DNA from: Planctomycetota bacterium
GTDB lineage: Bacteria; Planctomycetota; UBA11346
Direction: 5' to 3'
Assembly (NCBI GenBank): GCA_022841245.1
Contig: JALHRW010000022.1
Location: 1-39,189, forward strand
Length of the DNA stretch: 39,189 bases
The notes beneath the pieces were generated by a model. The model searched no databases and had not been told where the DNA came from. It worked only from the letters and a program-made list of their open reading frames with translations. Below, piece by piece: positions 36,634-39,189 of this stretch. The translations under genes were made by a program, and so were the position numbers. The stretch's first letter is position 1. Each line of letters opens with the position of its first letter.

Positions 36634-38209
36634 GTCCGACACCGAGGTTGATGGCGCGCGGATAGTCGGTGCCGTCGACCGTGGCGGTCTCGGTCGAAAT
36701 TGCCCCGGCGAGATCGAAGCGCAGGGCCCACAAGTTCAGCCCGAGGCCGGCGTGCAGCATCGTGCCGGTCTCGGATTCGGCGAGATCCTTGGAAGCGCCG
36801 GCGCGCAGAGCGAGGAAGCGCAGCGCATTCCACTCCACACCCGCGCCCAGACGCTGGGTCGCGTAGGCAACCTCGAGCCGCGGGTCGATCCCTGCCGCCA
36901 GCGTCCTTCCGCTGGTGGTGGCGATGACGGTGCGGTTCTCGGTGATGTCTATGTCCGCGGTCAGGCACACCGTCTCCCACGGGTAGAGGGCCACGCCAAG
37001 AGCGACCTGCGGATCTAGGTCGACATCGTCGACGGTAAACGTCTCCCCATCGGCATCGCGGAACTCCCCGCCCTTGAGCACCGGGCGGTTGAGGTTGCGC
37101 ACCGTCAGCCCGGCCTGGGCCCATGAACAGCGCGCAACCATGCCAAGGTCGAGGCCGGCGGTGACGGTCTGCTTGGATTCATTGAAGGCGTCCTGCAGCA
37201 GGCTGGTCAAGTCATCGGTTTCCGACTGCAGCCTGACCTTGGCCGCCGCGACCCGGCCGACCATGAGCTTCAGGTTGCCGCCGATGGAGATGTTGTCGTT
37301 CAGCGCCCAGCCGACCGTCAGCGGCACCTCGGTGACATTGAATCCGCCGGTGAACACCGCCGTCTGATTGTCCTCGATGTCGCCAGTGGCGTTCAACGCG
37401 AGATTGAGCACGCCACCGGCGGCGCCCATCGCCGCAACCTGCTCGGGCGTGAGACCGGCTTGGCCGGCTGCGTAATCCAGCTTGCTGATCGCCTCCTGCT
37501 GCGTCGCGTTGGCGGCAGCATAGCTGGCAGCCCCCAGGGCCTGCGCCACGGCGTCGGCGGTGGCGCCGGTGATCAGAGTCGGCGTATGCCCGGCGGTCCA
37601 GCCAGCCGGGGTCGCAGCGACATCGGTGATGCCGGCGAGGATCGCTGCCGTGTTCGCACCGAAGCCGAGATTGACGCGGTCGAGATCGGCAACCGAGACG
37701 ACGCCCTCGGTGAACTGCCGCAGGCCGATGCCGACATGCATGATGCGCAGGTCGAGCACACCGGCATCGACCAGGACCACGGCGTTGTCGACCTTGGCGT
37801 TGAACGACTGGATCAGGCTGGCCGCAGTCATCGCGACCTTGAGGTCGTCCGCCGTGGCGTCCGCCCCGCCGAGGTCCGCCAGGCTGCCGAGGTCGACGCC
37901 CTCCAACTGCTGGATCCAGTCAGCGAGCTGGCCACGGACCTCGACCTGCACCCCGACATCGGCCAGTCCGACGCCCCAGTTCTTGCGACCGACGAAATTC
38001 GGATCCGCCGGCAGCTTGGCGTCCTCCTCGCCGGTGCGGCCAAAAAAACCGTACATGCCCGGGTTCCAGAACGCCGCGGTATGGTCGTCGGTGGCGGCGG
38101 TGCCGGTGCCGCCCATGCCCAGGGCACGCGGGCCGACGATGTGCGAATCCATCGCCACCAGCGGGGCGGTGGCGAGTGCGAGCAGGCTGGCAGCAAGTGC
38201 GGTTCGCAT
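36617..38209 (-). CDS. Outer-membrane beta-barrel protein, TraF_2/FadL-like
   Basis: The 530-residue product has a signal peptide (MRTALAASLLALATAPLVA) and then the mature start HIVGPRALGMGGTGTAATDDHTAAFWNPG. That is the N-terminal pattern of FadL/OmpP1-like barrels and of the PF13729 'TraF-like' group. The second half has alternating beta strands and ends in Phe (GVGLTVDF), as outer-membrane barrels do. An Ala-rich helical insert lies at about residues 190-270. The function could be hydrophobic-compound uptake, but nothing shows this. Strong Shine-Dalgarno GGAGGT (complement of 38214-38219) lies 4-5 nt upstream. The gene is divergent from the NtrC-like regulator. Confidence 0.82.
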   Translation of the reverse strand: MRTALAASLLALATAPLVAMDSHIVGPRALGMGGTGTAATDDHTAAFWNPGMYGFFGRTGEEDAKLPADPNFVGRKNWGVGLADVGVQVEVRGQLADWIQQLEGVDLGSLADLGGADATADDLKVAMTAASLIQSFNAKVDNAVVLVDAGVLDLRIMHVGIGLRQFTEGVVSVADLDRVNLGFGANTAAILAGITDVAATPAGWTAGHTPTLITGATADAVAQALGAASYAAANATQQEAISKLDYAAGQAGLTPEQVAAMGAAGGVLNLALNATGDIEDNQTAVFTGGFNVTEVPLTVGWALNDNISIGGNLKLMVGRVAAAKVRLQSETDDLTSLLQDAFNESKQTVTAGLDLGMVARCSWAQAGLTVRNLNRPVLKGGEFRDADGETFTVDDVDLDPQVALGVALYPWETVCLTADIDITENRTVIATTSGRTLAAGIDPRLEVAYATQRLGAGVEWNALRFLALRAGASKDLAESETGTMLHAGLGLNLWALRFDLAGAISTETATVDGTDYPRAINLGVGLTVDF

Positions 38210-38229
38210 AGGGACCTCCGGATCCGTCC

Positions 38230-38259
38230 AGCATAACGCCTCCCACCCGGCGTTGTCAA
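38230..38259 (-). promoter_or_regulatory. Sigma70-type promoter of the outer-membrane protein gene
   Basis: On the minus strand TTGACA (complement of 38254-38259, a perfect -35) and TATGCT (complement of 38230-38235) are 18 bp apart. Transcription would begin near 38223, giving a short leader that just includes the Shine-Dalgarno site. No promoter for the divergent regulator stands out in the same 77-bp gap. Confidence 0.65.
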
Positions 38260-38286
38260 ACCTCCGCCCGCGCGGATAACAGGTCC

Positions 38287-39189
38287 ATGCCGGACCGAGA
38301 TATCCCCCAGGTGCTCATCGTCGACGACGACGCCGCGGTGTGCTGGGCCCTGGAGCGGGCCTTGGCAAAGGCCGGCTGGCGCGTGCTGGTCGCTGCCGAT
38401 GCCGCCGCCGCCAGGCGCCGGGTCAAGGCCGGCGTCGATGTCGTGGTTACCGATATCCGCATGCCTGGCGAAAGCGGTCTCGATCTGCTCGCGACGCTGC
38501 GCGCCGACCGCCCCGACCTGCCGGTCGTGGTGATGACCGCGCACGGCACCATGGAGACCGCGGTCGAGGCGGTGGCCAAGGGCGCTTTCGACTACCTGCC
38601 CAAGCCGCTCGATCTCGACCGCACCATCGCCGTGGTCCGGCGGGCGCTCGGCGAGACGCCATTGGCCGCCTCGGCGCGGCCGGGGACGGCCTTCGACGAG
38701 GATGGCATCGTCGGTGGTTCGCCAGCCATGCAGGAGGTCTACCGCCGCCTCGCCGCTGCCGCCGCATCCGGCGTGGCGGTGCTGTTCAGCGGCCCGGCCG
38801 GAGTCGGCAAGGAGGTGCTGGCGCGCGCACTGCATCGCCACGGTGCGCGACGCGACGAACCGTTCGTCCATGTCGGCTGCACCGCGTTGGCCGTGGATGA
38901 AGTCGCGGGACGCATCACTGCCGCCGCCGGCACGTTGTTCCTCGACGAGGTCGATGCCCTCTCGCCCGAGGCGCAGACCGTACTGGCCACCGCCCTGCCA
39001 ACCGCCACCGCCCGCATCGTCGCCGCCAGCCGGCGGGATCTCGCCCGGCTCGCCGCCAACGGCGCGTTCAGCGATGATCTTGCCTGCCGACTCGGCACCC
39101 TGCACATCGCCGTTCCGCCGCTGTCCGAACGCCCCGACGACCTGCCGCCGCTGGTGCGCGCCTTCCTCGCCCGCGCCGCCGCGCGCCTG
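38287..39189 (+). CDS. NtrC-like response regulator lacking GAFTGA (partial, runs off the window)
   Basis: The visible 301 residues hold an intact receiver (IVDDDA, D56 in VTDIRMPGESG, T84 in MTAHG, K106 in PKP) and an NtrC-type AAA+ domain. Walker A is SGPAGVGKE (169-176) and Walker B GTLFLDEVD (216-223). Only about 15 residues separate EPFVHVGCTAL from GTLFLDE, where sigma54 activators have about 40, so the ELFGHEKGAFTGA loop is absent. The later L2 segment (GEFERVGG) is missing too, and sensor I reads AASRRDL instead of AATNRDL. The protein therefore cannot be expected to contact sigma54 in the usual way. The C-terminal DNA-binding domain lies beyond the window. ATG 38287 is preceded by a weak AGG only. 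Confidence 0.88.
   Translation, partial: MPDRDIPQVLIVDDDAAVCWALERALAKAGWRVLVAADAAAARRRVKAGVDVVVTDIRMPGESGLDLLATLRADRPDLPVVVMTAHGTMETAVEAVAKGAFDYLPKPLDLDRTIAVVRRALGETPLAASARPGTAFDEDGIVGGSPAMQEVYRRLAAAAASGVAVLFSGPAGVGKEVLARALHRHGARRDEPFVHVGCTALAVDEVAGRITAAAGTLFLDEVDALSPEAQTVLATALPTATARIVAASRRDLARLAANGAFSDDLACRLGTLHIAVPPLSERPDDLPPLVRAFLARAAARL

Overview
The window is high-GC bacterial chromosome with densely packed genes on both strands. No gap between genes exceeds 300 bases, and I see no phage, transposon, plasmid or CRISPR signature. The cell is a diderm: it has a LolA-independent but clearly Gram-negative set of a YidC with a large periplasmic domain, an LpxL/HtrB-type acyltransferase and a signal-peptide-bearing beta-barrel protein. 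A solitary pseudopilin with the C-terminal H-x9-DG motif, a soluble Hanks-type kinase and the alternative (carboxyspermidine) polyamine route suggest the PVC superphylum, perhaps Planctomycetota or a neighbouring phylum. That placement is inference; no rRNA or marker phylogeny was possible.

Layout. 1-2.9 kb: the 3' tail of an Ala/Lys/Pro-rich protein gene, a strong terminator, a TatD-family nuclease gene, yidC (reverse) and a CAU-anticodon tRNA. 2.9-9.3 kb: a polyamine locus. speA, carboxy(nor)spermidine dehydrogenase and nspC run leftward and aguA-aguB run rightward from a shared 83-bp divergent region. Together they encode every step from arginine through agmatine, N-carbamoylputrescine and putrescine to spermidine. 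9.4-12.9 kb: a Gfo/Idh/MocA oxidoreductase with an odd N-terminal extension, a HI0933-family flavoprotein and an FHA plus RsbW-like ATPase fusion. 12.9-15 kb: leuC-leuD. 15-19.8 kb, all reverse: an MECR-like enoyl reductase, a Ser/Thr kinase, a nitroreductase coupled to a transglutaminase-like protein, and the pseudopilin.

20-25.3 kb: a small 2[4Fe-4S] ferredoxin gene meets the end of a five-gene reverse signalling operon. From a good sigma70-type promoter at 25.3 kb this operon encodes a small HD-GYP-N-like protein, an HDOD protein, a hybrid histidine kinase, a stand-alone receiver and a pseudoreceiver-receiver-HPt protein. The gene ends all overlap. 25.3-27.3 kb: accB-accC, separated by a heptamer-repeat hairpin. 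27.4-30.7 kb: nnr and ilvD. 30.6-33.4 kb: an AraC regulator divergent from a GH127 beta-L-arabinofuranosidase. 33.4-36.6 kb: recJ, the LpxL-like acyltransferase and a CYTH protein, tightly coupled. 36.6-39.2 kb: an outer-membrane barrel protein divergent from an NtrC-like regulator that runs off the window.

The items most worth a second look are: intergenic elements built from 7-bp tandem units in inverted arms (three loci, two unit sequences); the NtrC-like regulator that lacks the GAFTGA/L1 segment and much of L2; the phosphorelay operon whose HPt sits in a separate protein beside an HDOD protein; the one-locus arginine-to-spermidine pathway; and a flavoprotein gene with no usual start codon.
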